DNA of 64,000 bases from Candidatus Gastranaerophilales bacterium. GTDB taxonomy: Bacteria; Cyanobacteriota; Vampirovibrionia; Gastranaerophilales; Gastranaerophilaceae. The stretch lies in NCBI GenBank assembly GCA_944324385.1, contig CALUWD010000008.1, forward strand, positions 1 to 64,000, given 5' to 3'. The position numbers and the translations under genes are program-made. Under the pieces are notes generated by a model, which was not told where the DNA came from, ran no database searches, and saw only the letters and a program-made list of their open reading frames with translations. Shown here piece by piece: positions 56,259-64,000 of the stretch; position 1 is the stretch's first letter; the number at the start of each line of letters is the position of its first letter.

Positions 56259-57892
56259 TTTATTCTTATTTCTTCTTTTGCTTGAACTTCATCAAGATTT
56301 TCATAAAAATGTCTTAAGAACTCTGATTTTGCATTTAAGTCTGTTTTAATTGTATCTTTGCTTGTGTATAGTTCTTTTTCTATTGGGTTTTTGGTTTTTA
56401 AAAAGGCCTTTTCAATGTTTGCAAGTTTATATTCCTTATCAAGTTCAAGAGGTTCGCCTGTATCTGTTCTTCTTAAAAATTGAATTAAAATTTCTTTTGG
56501 TAAATTGTGTTTTATTCCATCTAAAAGTAACGTTTTTTCTATTTTTAGTCCACTATAGTGGTTAAGTGGGTTTTTATTTTTGTCTTTTTCGTTTACAATG
56601 AGATTGTCCATGACAATATTAAGCAAATTTTTTCCGCTTATTTTGCTTATAAAAATTGTTGAGTCTTCATTTTTTGCACCGTTTAGGGTTAAAAGAAAAT
56701 CTAAATTGTTTACACATCCGCCATTTTTGGTTGACAGTCCTCCCCTTATAGAACTTGCATTTAGGCTGAAAAAGTCTGTATCAGGGTATTGTTTTTTAAT
56801 TCTGTTTAAAATTACATCTGTAATGTAGTTTGCAAGGTAGCTGTTTTGGTATCTCACTCCTTTTAATTGAAGTTCGCTAATATCGTCAGAGGTTGGAATT
56901 TCAAAGCTTTTTTCTATGTCTTTTCTAAAAATTCTATTATAAAATTTCTGCATTACACCTGCATTTTGAGATTTTTGAGGATATAATGCGCGAGATTGGA
57001 TTGAGCTTATTTCTCCAAAGTCATCGAATTTTATTTTGACATTTTCAAGTTTTTCAAAGTTTTGATAAAGCGAAATTATATATGTATTACCTACAAGTTT
57101 ATTAAAATCATTGTGCTCATGTGCGTTTAAAATAAGGTCTATGGGCAATTCTTTATCTAAAAGTTCTCTTTGGAAATTTCCACCAAAGTGATCAAGTAAA
57201 ATAACCGCACCTTTTTTGTTTTCGTCTTTGAATTTTTTAATTTCTTCTTCTACAGATTTTATTGTGTCTTTAAAGTCTTCATATTCAAGTTCGCTCTGTG
57301 GTTTAGCAGCGCTGTCCAAAAATTTTATTTGAGTTAATTTTTTCTGATAATAAGGCATATTTGCAGGTGCTATACCTAAAAACAATGCTTTGTGCGATAA
57401 ATTTGGAATTTTATCGTCTGGAATTTCAATAGTATAAGATTTTAAAATTTCATCCTTCAGGGATTCTTTTGAGTTTTCAAAATCAAGGTTAGTTGAAACA
57501 ATTTTAGCGTTCATTTTTCGAATGCACTGTTCAAATTCATCAAAACCTGCGTCAAGTTCGTGGTTGCCTAGTGAAAAAACAGCTTCGTTATCCGGACACA
57601 ATTTTTTTAGTTCATTTATTAATTTGTTAAAAAATAAAAGTTGAAATCTTTGGGAATTGTATTGGGGTTTTGATAAATAACCTTTTACATTTCCTGCCAT
57701 ATACCAATCGCCTGCAATTGCAGTTATGTTTTTTGCGCCTTTTTCTTCTTTTACAAATAAATCTTCTTTGTTGTCTTCTATGGTGTCATAAAATGCGCCA
57801 ATATTTTTAAGGCACCCATGGGTGTCTGAAAATGCATTTATATTAAGGGTTGCACCCCTAAATGTTGTTGTTAAGTTCGGATAAATTTTCAT
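56255..57892 (-). CDS. UshA-type 5'-nucleotidase/phosphoesterase without signal peptide
   Basis: This 545-residue protein has a metallophosphatase domain: NAFSDTHGCLKN near 18-29 (Asp, His), AIAGDWYMAG near 58, SLGNHELDAG near 105 and LNAHEHND near 255. The second domain is 5_nucleotid_C with FSLNASSIRGGLS near 372-384 and a later substrate-binding part. UshA relatives hydrolyse nucleotides and are normally exported, but here no signal peptide is present; instead the protein begins MKIYPNLTTTFRG, the F-R form of the lead motif shared by several proteins in this window. Metal ligands look complete. Confidence 0.85.
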   Translation of the reverse strand: MKIYPNLTTTFRGATLNINAFSDTHGCLKNIGAFYDTIEDNKEDLFVKEEKGAKNITAIAGDWYMAGNVKGYLSKPQYNSQRFQLLFFNKLINELKKLCPDNEAVFSLGNHELDAGFDEFEQCIRKMNAKIVSTNLDFENSKESLKDEILKSYTIEIPDDKIPNLSHKALFLGIAPANMPYYQKKLTQIKFLDSAAKPQSELEYEDFKDTIKSVEEEIKKFKDENKKGAVILLDHFGGNFQRELLDKELPIDLILNAHEHNDFNKLVGNTYIISLYQNFEKLENVKIKFDDFGEISSIQSRALYPQKSQNAGVMQKFYNRIFRKDIEKSFEIPTSDDISELQLKGVRYQNSYLANYITDVILNRIKKQYPDTDFFSLNASSIRGGLSTKNGGCVNNLDFLLTLNGAKNEDSTIFISKISGKNLLNIVMDNLIVNEKDKNKNPLNHYSGLKIEKTLLLDGIKHNLPKEILIQFLRRTDTGEPLELDKEYKLANIEKAFLKTKNPIEKELYTSKDTIKTDLNAKSEFLRHFYENLDEVQAKEEIRIN

Positions 57893-57929
57893 AGGTATTA
57901 ATATTAAAACGCGTAAATAAAAATTGTGC

Positions 57930-57935
57930 TACAAT
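57930..57935 (+). promoter_or_regulatory. -10 box of a probable leaderless amidase promoter
   Basis: TACAAT, then TTTTGT, then the ATG at 57942 that opens the signal peptide. The 6-nt gap has no ribosome site. Confidence 0.5.
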
Positions 57936-57941
57936 TTTTGT

Positions 57942-59114
57942 ATGAAAAAAATATTTTTTATTGCGGGTTTATTTTTATTAACATTTTCAAACGCTTTTGC
58001 TCTTGAGGAGCTTGAAGATGTAGGCATTGCAAAATATGCTGTAATTGAGGCAAAAAGAGATTACACCCCTGTTCGAGTTTTGCCAAATGAAAATGCAGAG
58101 CGCTTTTTGCATGTCAGAAAGGGTTTTGTACTTTATGCTGACAAGCAAAATAAGGATTTTTACAGAGTTGATTTAGGTCTGGATAAGCCTTTTTGGTTAG
58201 AGAAAAAATATGCTGATGTTCAGGCTGTTATTGATGAAAAGAGAATCCAAAAAATAGATAAAATAGAATTTGACGAGGATAAGGAAAAGTATAAAATTTT
58301 TATACCAGCTTACATACAAAATGCCTATTCTTTCAAGGAAACTCCTGACGGGCTTGAGTTTAGCCTTTATGATGTTGATTATGAAAATCTTGAGATAAAA
58401 AATAAACGTGGAAATTTTAATGTTGTCCCAACAAAAAAATCTGTTTTGACTTTGAAATACACATCCCCTGCACTTTTTGGTTATGATGTAGTGCCACATA
58501 AAAAAGGGCTTGTGCTTGAGGTAAGAAAAATTCCTAAAATTAACCGCAAAAAACCCCTAAAGGGTATAAAAGTGGTGCTTGATGCCGGGCATGGCGGTGA
58601 GGAAAAAGGGGTTTGCGCCTTTGGAGTTGAGGAAAAAGATGTAAATTTAAAAATTTCAAAACAAATAAGAAAAGCTCTAAAAAAGCGTGGCGCAAAGGTT
58701 TATATGACAAGGACGAGGGATAAATATGTGCCACTGTACGATAGATTAACTTTTGCGCAAGATAAAGAGGCAGATATTTTACTTAGTATTCACCAAAATT
58801 CCCTGCCCAATCCAAAAGATGTTGTAAACAGGCATGGGGTAGGTACGTATTACTATAATAAGCAGGCCTACGCGCTAGCAAGTCATCTGCAAGAGCATTT
58901 GCTAAAGCAAACAGGTTTTAGAGATGATGGTATTAACTTTGCCTCATTTGCGCTAACTCGCCCTACAAATCCGGTAAGCGTGCTTGTTGAGTGCGGATAT
59001 TTAATTGACAAAAACGAAATGCAAAAATTAACGAATAAAAAATTTCAAAAAGATTTTGCAAAAGCTTTTGCCCTCGGGGTTGAGGACTATATGAGATATT
59101 TAGTTGTCTTTTAG
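57942..59114 (+). CDS. Secreted N-acetylmuramoyl-L-alanine amidase (Amidase_3)
   Basis: This 390-residue protein has a signal peptide (MKKIFFIAGLFLLTFSNAFA). The N-terminal half is beta-rich, perhaps an SH3b/AMIN-like region. The Amidase_3 domain starts near 205: KVVLDAGHGGEEKG (zinc His), the VEEKDVNLKISKQIRKALKK segment with the Glu ligand, ADILLSIHQNSLPNP (zinc His) and the catalytic Glu in VSVLVECGYL near 345. It cuts the bond between MurNAc and the stem peptide, for cell separation or wall turnover. ATG 57942 is preferred over the in-frame ATG at 57924, which lies upstream of the -10 box. Confidence 0.92.
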   Translation: MKKIFFIAGLFLLTFSNAFALEELEDVGIAKYAVIEAKRDYTPVRVLPNENAERFLHVRKGFVLYADKQNKDFYRVDLGLDKPFWLEKKYADVQAVIDEKRIQKIDKIEFDEDKEKYKIFIPAYIQNAYSFKETPDGLEFSLYDVDYENLEIKNKRGNFNVVPTKKSVLTLKYTSPALFGYDVVPHKKGLVLEVRKIPKINRKKPLKGIKVVLDAGHGGEEKGVCAFGVEEKDVNLKISKQIRKALKKRGAKVYMTRTRDKYVPLYDRLTFAQDKEADILLSIHQNSLPNPKDVVNRHGVGTYYYNKQAYALASHLQEHLLKQTGFRDDGINFASFALTRPTNPVSVLVECGYLIDKNEMQKLTNKKFQKDFAKAFALGVEDYMRYLVVF

Positions 59115-60467
59115 AGCGCCTAAAAATGCAACATTTAGCCAGAAAAGAATTTGTAACTGCGGTCTAAACCAGACTGTGTCGAATAGTCCATGAATCATTG
59201 TCGGGAAAATGCTTAAAATTAGCGAAAATATAACAATTTTTGTTCTTTTTGGAGCATTTTTTATGGCTTTTAGACAATCTCTGCACCATAGAACAAGGAA
59301 AGTAATAAAACTAATTAGCGCAAAAATGCCACTTTCGACAGCTATTTCAAGAGGCACGCAGTATGAGCCAAGCGCATCAAAGCCTGTTTTCATGTATAAG
59401 CCATAAATTTCTCTAAAGTTTTTATTGCCAACACCAATACCTAAGAAAGGATTGTCCAGAAACATTTTAAAAGAGGAGGCGTAAACGTTCATTCTAAAGG
59501 CAATTGAGCTGTCTTCTCTGAATTCAAAAATTGACAAAATTCTATTTGTAATTGCAGGATTTGACATGATGAAAACTAAACCTGCGCAAATTACAGTCAG
59601 CGCAAGGTTTTTGTATCTTTTTCTAATTGATTTAAACCCGCCTAAATATTTTTCAATGTAGTAAATTACACCAAGTGCAAAAATGCCATAAAACCCTGCT
59701 ATTCCAAGGTATCCGCCGCGAGAGCCTGTGTATATTATTGCAATTGTTGCAAGCAACATTAAAATTAAAAACCCTAAAAACCTTTTGTAGTGCTTGTTTA
59801 AAAGGTTAATCATAGAAAGGCACCAAAGGCTTGAAATACCTGTTACCAAGTATCCTGCAAGCAAATTCGGGTTATAAGGTTTTAAAGTGCCGTAAGCTCT
59901 TGATATTACTTGCGTTGGGTCAAGATTTGAGGTGTCTTGCCAGCCTGCAATCGCTAAAATTCCAGAGTTATTTTGAATAATTGCGATAATGCTTTCAAAA
60001 CTTATAAGTCCAGACACAACAAGGATTGTAGGCAAAATTTTGTTTTTGTTATCAAGAAAATATGAAAGTGCGCTAAAGTAAAAATAAGTATAAATTGCAG
60101 TTTTCATAAAGCCTTTTAAACTGAGCGCAAAAAGTGTCGAGCCAAAAAGACTTAAAACAACAAAGGCAAAAAATATTAATATTGCCTTGTCGTAGAGTGA
60201 TATTTTAGTCCTTGCGCCTTTTTTTACACACAATTTAAAACTTTGCAGAACACTAAAACAAAGTGCAAAAATGCCAATATAGCTTGATTCACAAAAAATA
60301 CAGGAAACAAGCGTCAGCATTAGGAAAATGTATAAAAACGAGTCAATATTTTCAAAAAATAAGCTTTCTCTAACGCATGCCGCAGCCTGAGTGTTTTGAA
60401 TATTTCTCAAAACACCGTTTTTAAGGCTTATAAAAATACTTTTTGTTCCAAATTTTCTATTGAACAT
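59100..60467 (-). CDS. O-antigen ligase/polymerase-like membrane protein
   Basis: This 455-residue protein has about ten or more hydrophobic segments. The family marks of O-antigen ligase (WaaL/Wzy_C) are visible: IAIIYTGSRGGYLGIAG near 240-256, the large periplasmic loop with DNPFLGIGVGNKNFREIYG near 335-353 and a conserved CVPLEIAVESGIFALISF after it. It probably attaches or polymerises O-antigen or a related glycan at the periplasmic side. It overlaps the DUF4330-like gene by 11 bp, so three genes are co-translated from the heptose kinase onward. Confidence 0.85.
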   Translation of the reverse strand: MFNRKFGTKSIFISLKNGVLRNIQNTQAAACVRESLFFENIDSFLYIFLMLTLVSCIFCESSYIGIFALCFSVLQSFKLCVKKGARTKISLYDKAILIFFAFVVLSLFGSTLFALSLKGFMKTAIYTYFYFSALSYFLDNKNKILPTILVVSGLISFESIIAIIQNNSGILAIAGWQDTSNLDPTQVISRAYGTLKPYNPNLLAGYLVTGISSLWCLSMINLLNKHYKRFLGFLILMLLATIAIIYTGSRGGYLGIAGFYGIFALGVIYYIEKYLGGFKSIRKRYKNLALTVICAGLVFIMSNPAITNRILSIFEFREDSSIAFRMNVYASSFKMFLDNPFLGIGVGNKNFREIYGLYMKTGFDALGSYCVPLEIAVESGIFALISFITFLVLWCRDCLKAIKNAPKRTKIVIFSLILSIFPTMIHGLFDTVWFRPQLQILFWLNVAFLGALKDN

Positions 60468-61029
60468 CCTGATTTTGATTTACCTGTTTTTCTAAATCAT
60501 CATTATTTTTTTCATCCGGTTTTGCAACAACTGTTATGTTAGACACAATGCCGTTTAGTTTATAATCCGAACCCTCAAGGGTAATTGGTAAACCTATTTT
60601 AATTTTGTTTCCGCCAACAACTGCGCCGTCGCGGTCTTTTGTAATTTTAGCTTTATCAAGAACAGTTACAAGAAAATCATATTGGTAAGGTGCTGTAACA
60701 TCATCCACTACATCAAAGGGTTTTTTTGCGTTAAATGTAGGAATCATGGCTTTTTTTCTGTCGAATTTAACATCTTTAATTTTTAATTTTGTGTAAGGTA
60801 CGTTTCTAATTGTAATAAAAGTTTCGTCACCTTCTTCAAAAATGTTATTTGAAGCACTTATGGTGACGCTTCTCAAGAATACTTCAATTTCAACATCTGC
60901 AGTAGTTTCAATTTGATTTGACGAGGTTGCTCTTTTGCCAAAAAATGTTAGTATTCCAACTAAAAGCGCAACGATAATTACACCTATAATTATTAAATCA
61001 AAAGTTCTAAGTTTTTTAAGAAATTTCAT
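60457..61029 (-). CDS. DUF4330-like membrane-anchored protein
   Basis: This 190-residue protein has one N-terminal membrane helix (DLIIIGVIIVALLVGILTFFG, residues 10-30) and a beta-rich domain outside: EVFLRSVTISASNNIFEEGD near 48-67, YQYDFLVTVLDKAKITKDRD near 115-134 and VGGNKIKIGLPITLEG. The layout matches DUF4330 proteins, often found beside envelope glycan genes, but I give this from memory. The start overlaps the heptose kinase end by 14 bp, with GGAGAAG before the ATG. Confidence 0.7.
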   Translation of the reverse strand: MKFLKKLRTFDLIIIGVIIVALLVGILTFFGKRATSSNQIETTADVEIEVFLRSVTISASNNIFEEGDETFITIRNVPYTKLKIKDVKFDRKKAMIPTFNAKKPFDVVDDVTAPYQYDFLVTVLDKAKITKDRDGAVVGGNKIKIGLPITLEGSDYKLNGIVSNITVVAKPDEKNNDDLEKQVNQNQDVQ

Positions 61030-62050
61030 ATATTTCTTCTCCTTTTAAATTTTTAAGTTCGGATTTTAAACCTTCAACAGTTACACTGTGACAGCCAAAA
61101 TACCTGATAACAATGCTTGCTGCAAGGTTTCCTATGTACATTGCCTCGTACGCGCTAAACCCTGCGCAAAGTGCAAGGGTAAATGCTGCAACAACAGTGT
61201 CGCCTGCACCTGTTACGTCAAAAACCTCTTTTCTGTTAAAGGCTTCTACTTCATGGTGTTTAATTTTTCCGCAAACATTTTCAAAAAGTGCCATTCCGCG
61301 CTCACCACGTGTGATTAGCACATTTTCAAGTTCTAAATTTTTAATTAAATCTTCGCCTGCTTTTTTAAGCGCATCTTCATCTTTTAAAAAGTAGCCGACA
61401 AATTTTTCACAATCTGGCTGATTGGGCGTTATTGCAGTTGCACCTTTGTATTTGTCTAAATCTTTTTGGGCATCTGCGACAATGATTTTATTATATTTTT
61501 TTGCAAGTTCAATTGCTTTTTTTACAACATTTTCGGTCAAAAAGCCTAAATGATAGTCTGATAAAATAATTCCATCGTACAATGGTATTGCCTTTTCAAG
61601 ATTTTTAATAACTTTTTCTTCACTTTGTGCGCTCAGTGGATCTGTTGTTTGCCTGTCAATGCGCACGATTTGTTGAGTTATGCTTTGAGAGCATGAGCCT
61701 GAAATGCGTGTTTTAGTAGTAGTTTTACGCATTTTATCTTCTATCATGTACTCTACATTTATATTTTTTTCATTTAGCGCAGCAAGAAGAACTTTTGCAT
61801 AGTAATCATCACCATAAACGCCTATTGCTGCTGCTTTTCCGTTATTTAAGGAAGCAATATTATTTGCAGCGTTTGAGGCTGTACCTAAAATAATTTTTGT
61901 TTTAGAGTGTTCTAAAATTAAAACAGGTGCTTCACGAGAAATTCTCTGGGTATTTCCAAAGACCATTTCATCTATGCCAAAATCGCCGACAATAAGGATT
62001 CTCGGTTCTTTTAACTTGTCTAACTTTTTTAGTAATTCCTGCTTTTCCAT
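61016..62050 (-). CDS. rfaE1: D-glycero-beta-D-manno-heptose-7-phosphate kinase-type protein
   Basis: This 344-residue PfkB-family kinase corresponds to domain I of HldE/RfaE. ILIVGDFGIDEMVFGNTQRISREAPV near the start (cited in part), GTASNAANNIASL near 58, SGSCSQSITQQIVRIDRQ, DYHLGFLTENVV near 165 and the ATP/anion-hole motif DVTGAGDTVVAAF near 278-290 are visible. It phosphorylates heptose-7-P to the 1,7-bisphosphate for LPS core heptose. The ADP-transferase domain II of HldE is missing, so a separate partner (HldC-like) should exist. It is the first gene of a three-gene unit with the DUF4330-like and O-antigen ligase-like genes. Confidence 0.88.
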   Translation of the reverse strand: MEKQELLKKLDKLKEPRILIVGDFGIDEMVFGNTQRISREAPVLILEHSKTKIILGTASNAANNIASLNNGKAAAIGVYGDDYYAKVLLAALNEKNINVEYMIEDKMRKTTTKTRISGSCSQSITQQIVRIDRQTTDPLSAQSEEKVIKNLEKAIPLYDGIILSDYHLGFLTENVVKKAIELAKKYNKIIVADAQKDLDKYKGATAITPNQPDCEKFVGYFLKDEDALKKAGEDLIKNLELENVLITRGERGMALFENVCGKIKHHEVEAFNRKEVFDVTGAGDTVVAAFTLALCAGFSAYEAMYIGNLAASIVIRYFGCHSVTVEGLKSELKNLKGEEIYEIS

Positions 62051-62143
62051 ATGTTTGCAACTAATATTCTACCACAAAAATCAAATCAAGACTAAAAGTA
62101 AATTTTATGCTAAAATATTGATTATAATTTGTGGGGTTAAATA

Positions 62144-62800
62144 GTGGAAGAAAATTTTGATATAGATAAACACATTAATAAAATTAAAAGTCAAATGGAG
62201 CAAGAGTCTGAGGTTTCAAATATTTCCGATGTTCCTGAGGATGTTTTGGCAGATATTCCAAATTTAGAGCCTTCGCTCGAGGGTTATGGTGAAGCAGAGG
62301 AAGAAACAAGCGCGCAAGAGCTTAAAAACCCTGAGCAAGTTTCACAAGAGGCGCAAAGTGATAGTCAGCCTGAAGCAACCATGCAGGAGGAATTACCAAG
62401 TGCACAAGAAAGCGAGTGGCATGACCCTTTTGGGACTAATGAAAATGACGCGGTTAAAAAATATGTAATTTATATTGCAAAAGACTTTGTACCTTTTGTT
62501 GACCACATGGATAAAGACGCCAGAAGTGCCTTTGTGAATGAATCTATTCACCTAAAATTGCAAATGGAAGGTAAAGACAGGAAATGGCATGCTTTTGTCA
62601 GGGTCTTAAGGCACATTATTGTTTCTGTTTTTACTCTTTTAATAGCTGTTCCTGCGCTTTTTTGGCTTGCGGATAAGTCAATTACCGCAACAGTTCAAAA
62701 TTATCAATATGTTCAACAAAATTTTGAAAAACTATACAAAGATAAAGCAGAAAGAGATAAGGCAGCAAGAGAAATTCAACAAATGCGCCTGGGGCTTTAA
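62144..62800 (+). CDS. Acidic membrane protein of unknown function
   Basis: This 218-residue protein has an acidic, Gln/Glu-rich N-terminal half (residues 1-100), a helical charged segment, and one membrane helix near 160-178 (VSVFTLLIAVPALFWLADKS), with a short helical tail beyond. The start is GTG 62144. TATAAT lies at 62123-62128, which leaves a leader of about 8 nt. The stop overlaps convergent mutS2 by 4 bp (TTAA). I do not recognise a family. Confidence 0.55.
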   Translation: MEENFDIDKHINKIKSQMEQESEVSNISDVPEDVLADIPNLEPSLEGYGEAEEETSAQELKNPEQVSQEAQSDSQPEATMQEELPSAQESEWHDPFGTNENDAVKKYVIYIAKDFVPFVDHMDKDARSAFVNESIHLKLQMEGKDRKWHAFVRVLRHIIVSVFTLLIAVPALFWLADKSITATVQNYQYVQQNFEKLYKDKAERDKAAREIQQMRLGL

Positions 62801-64000
62801 TTAATATCTACAATGCTTACCCCATCGCCGCCTTCACCTTCTTCGCCTGCGCGGAATTTTGCAACATAAGGCGAGTTTGCAAGGTAGTTTCTAACGGCGT
62901 TTTTTAGCGCGCCTGTGCCATGTCCGTGAATTACTGTAATTTCTCTTAAATTTCTTAATGATGCCATATCAAATTGTTTATCAAGAAATTCAATAGCATC
63001 TTCTGCCCTCATGCCGCGAATATCAAGCCTGTTGGAGAGGCTTTGTGTAATATCATCAAAACTTACACTAACTTTTTTTAATGCTTTGCTGATTTTTTTA
63101 TCAGTTTTTGCAAGTTTTTTAATATCCACTTTTGTTTTCATAAGCCCAATAGACACAAGGACTTTGCCTTTTTTATCGGGCAGACTTTCAAGGCGGGCAA
63201 CCTGTTCAAGCCCTTTTATAAGTACATTTTGACCGATTTTTAAATTTTGAATATCAAGAGCTTCGTATTTGTTTTGCAATTTTTCTTCATCGGACATAAA
63301 TTCTTCTCTTGCAGCGCTTTCAAGCTTTGCCAGTCTGGAATATGAGCGCATGGCAATCTTTTCTGACTTTTCTTTTCTCATAATGTCGAGAGTGTCTTTA
63401 ATTTCGGCACGTGCATTTTCAATTTGAGCCTGATATTTTTTCTTAAAACTTTCAAGAGATTTTTTCTTTTGGGCTTTTAATTCTTTTAATTTTTCTTGAT
63501 ATTCAGCCTCAATTTGAGCTGTTCTTTGCCGTATTTGTTCTGCTTCACGCTCTTTTTGAGAAAGTTCGCTATGCGTTTGTTGAATTTTGGCAAAAACTTC
63601 GCCCTCAGGGCTTTTTGCCTTGTTTAGAATATTTTTTGCATTGTTAATAATTTCATCGTTTAAATTTAGGTTATGAGCTATACACAGCGCATTTGAGCTG
63701 CCTGCAAGTCCTAAAATTAGCTTATAGGTGGGCTTTAGCGTTTCAACATCAAACTCTACACTTGCGTTTTCAAATTTAGAGTTTTCATATTTTAAAATTT
63801 TTAATTCCCCCAAATGCGTTGTGCAGACGCATAAAATATCTTTTTTGGATAAATATTCAAGTATGGCACGAGCAAGGGCTGAACCTTCCTCCGGGTCTGT
63901 TCCTGCGCCTAATTCATCAAAAAGCACAAGGGAATTTTCGGTTGCGTTTTCAATAATCGTTGAAATGTTTTTAATGTGTGCGCTAAAGGTGGAAAGGCTT
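62797..64000 (-). CDS. mutS2: Endonuclease MutS2 (partial, 5' end outside window)
   Basis: The frame is open to the right edge, so the N-terminus is missing; about 401 codons are seen. The first visible residues SLSTFSAHIKN and VLFDELGAGTDPEEGSALAR are the end of the MutS ATPase (Walker B and signature). A long coiled clamp-like segment follows (about 120-235), rich in Gln, Glu and Lys. The final Smr endonuclease domain has LDIRGMRAEDAIEFLDK and ITVIHGHGTGALKNAVRNYL. MutS2 suppresses recombination or rescues collided ribosomes in other bacteria. Confidence 0.95.
   Translation of the reverse strand, partial: SLSTFSAHIKNISTIIENATENSLVLFDELGAGTDPEEGSALARAILEYLSKKDILCVCTTHLGELKILKYENSKFENASVEFDVETLKPTYKLILGLAGSSNALCIAHNLNLNDEIINNAKNILNKAKSPEGEVFAKIQQTHSELSQKEREAEQIRQRTAQIEAEYQEKLKELKAQKKKSLESFKKKYQAQIENARAEIKDTLDIMRKEKSEKIAMRSYSRLAKLESAAREEFMSDEEKLQNKYEALDIQNLKIGQNVLIKGLEQVARLESLPDKKGKVLVSIGLMKTKVDIKKLAKTDKKISKALKKVSVSFDDITQSLSNRLDIRGMRAEDAIEFLDKQFDMASLRNLREITVIHGHGTGALKNAVRNYLANSPYVAKFRAGEEGEGGDGVSIVDIN

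Noticed and set aside
1-64000. tRNA, tmRNA or RNase P genes
   Set aside because: I checked gaps longer than about 70 nt by eye for T-loop and other core motifs and found only the SRP RNA. A covariance search could still find a divergent case.

Overview
The window is a low-GC stretch of a bacterial chromosome with tightly packed genes on both strands. It carries no tRNA or rRNA, prophage or transposase that I can see. The gene set points to a diderm: kdsA, a heptose kinase of the HldE/RfaE type, an O-antigen ligase-like protein and rfbA. It also has MinCDE, the MEP-pathway gene dxr, type IV prepilins with the unusual leader A|FTLAE, and a flagellar-type export gate. My best guess from memory of these families is a gut member of the Cyanobacteria-related Melainabacteria (Vampirovibrionia, order Gastranaerophilales). 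No 16S gene is present, so this stays an inference.

Layout. 1-5560: a prepilin-like adhesin that runs off the left edge, an XRE regulator, a U32-like protein, a VWA protein and a zinc-motif protein. 5620-8569: purB, a PIN toxin with an excisionase-type antitoxin, and a lineage protein of unknown function. 8697-17972: a complete UMP pathway operon (pyrK-D-E-B-C-F-carA-carB) behind a short leader peptide and a terminator hairpin, which looks like an attenuator. 17978-23370: small Cys-rich and zinc-ribbon proteins, an RHH protein, dxr, hemW and a GlmS-like SIS isomerase. 23447-31829: a GHL10-type glycoside hydrolase, a large-type SRP RNA, a soluble FlhA-C-domain protein, two glycan-type genes, murT and unknown proteins. 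31806-34638: recA-rfbA diverging from kdsA. 34635-38625: fliMN-fliO-fliP-fliQ-X-fliR. 39756-40735: a repeat-rich non-coding block, followed by a histidine kinase. 42782-48278: smpB, a pilin, a Gln/Ala-repeat membrane protein, era and prmC. 48275-55446: an SNF2 helicase, ricT-like PSP1, rsfS, rplI and minCDE. 55578-64000: lineage proteins, a UshA-type phosphoesterase, an amidase, an O-antigen ligase-like protein, a DUF4330-like protein, the heptose kinase, and mutS2 cut by the right edge.

The most interesting signals are: (1) a possible hypervariable, lectin-like segment inside the first gene, which could be a diversity-generating retroelement target whose template and reverse transcriptase would lie outside the window; (2) a soluble protein joining an N-terminal DUF4177-like segment and a coiled coil to the cytoplasmic FlhA domain, without the FlhA membrane part; (3) at least eleven genes whose start codon lies 6-8 nt after a -10 box, so their mRNAs should be leaderless, and several divergent pairs that share one palindromic -10; (4) the pyr leader-peptide attenuator; (5) a recurring N-terminal F[KR] motif in otherwise unrelated lineage proteins; (6) a 129-bp tandem palindromic repeat block.
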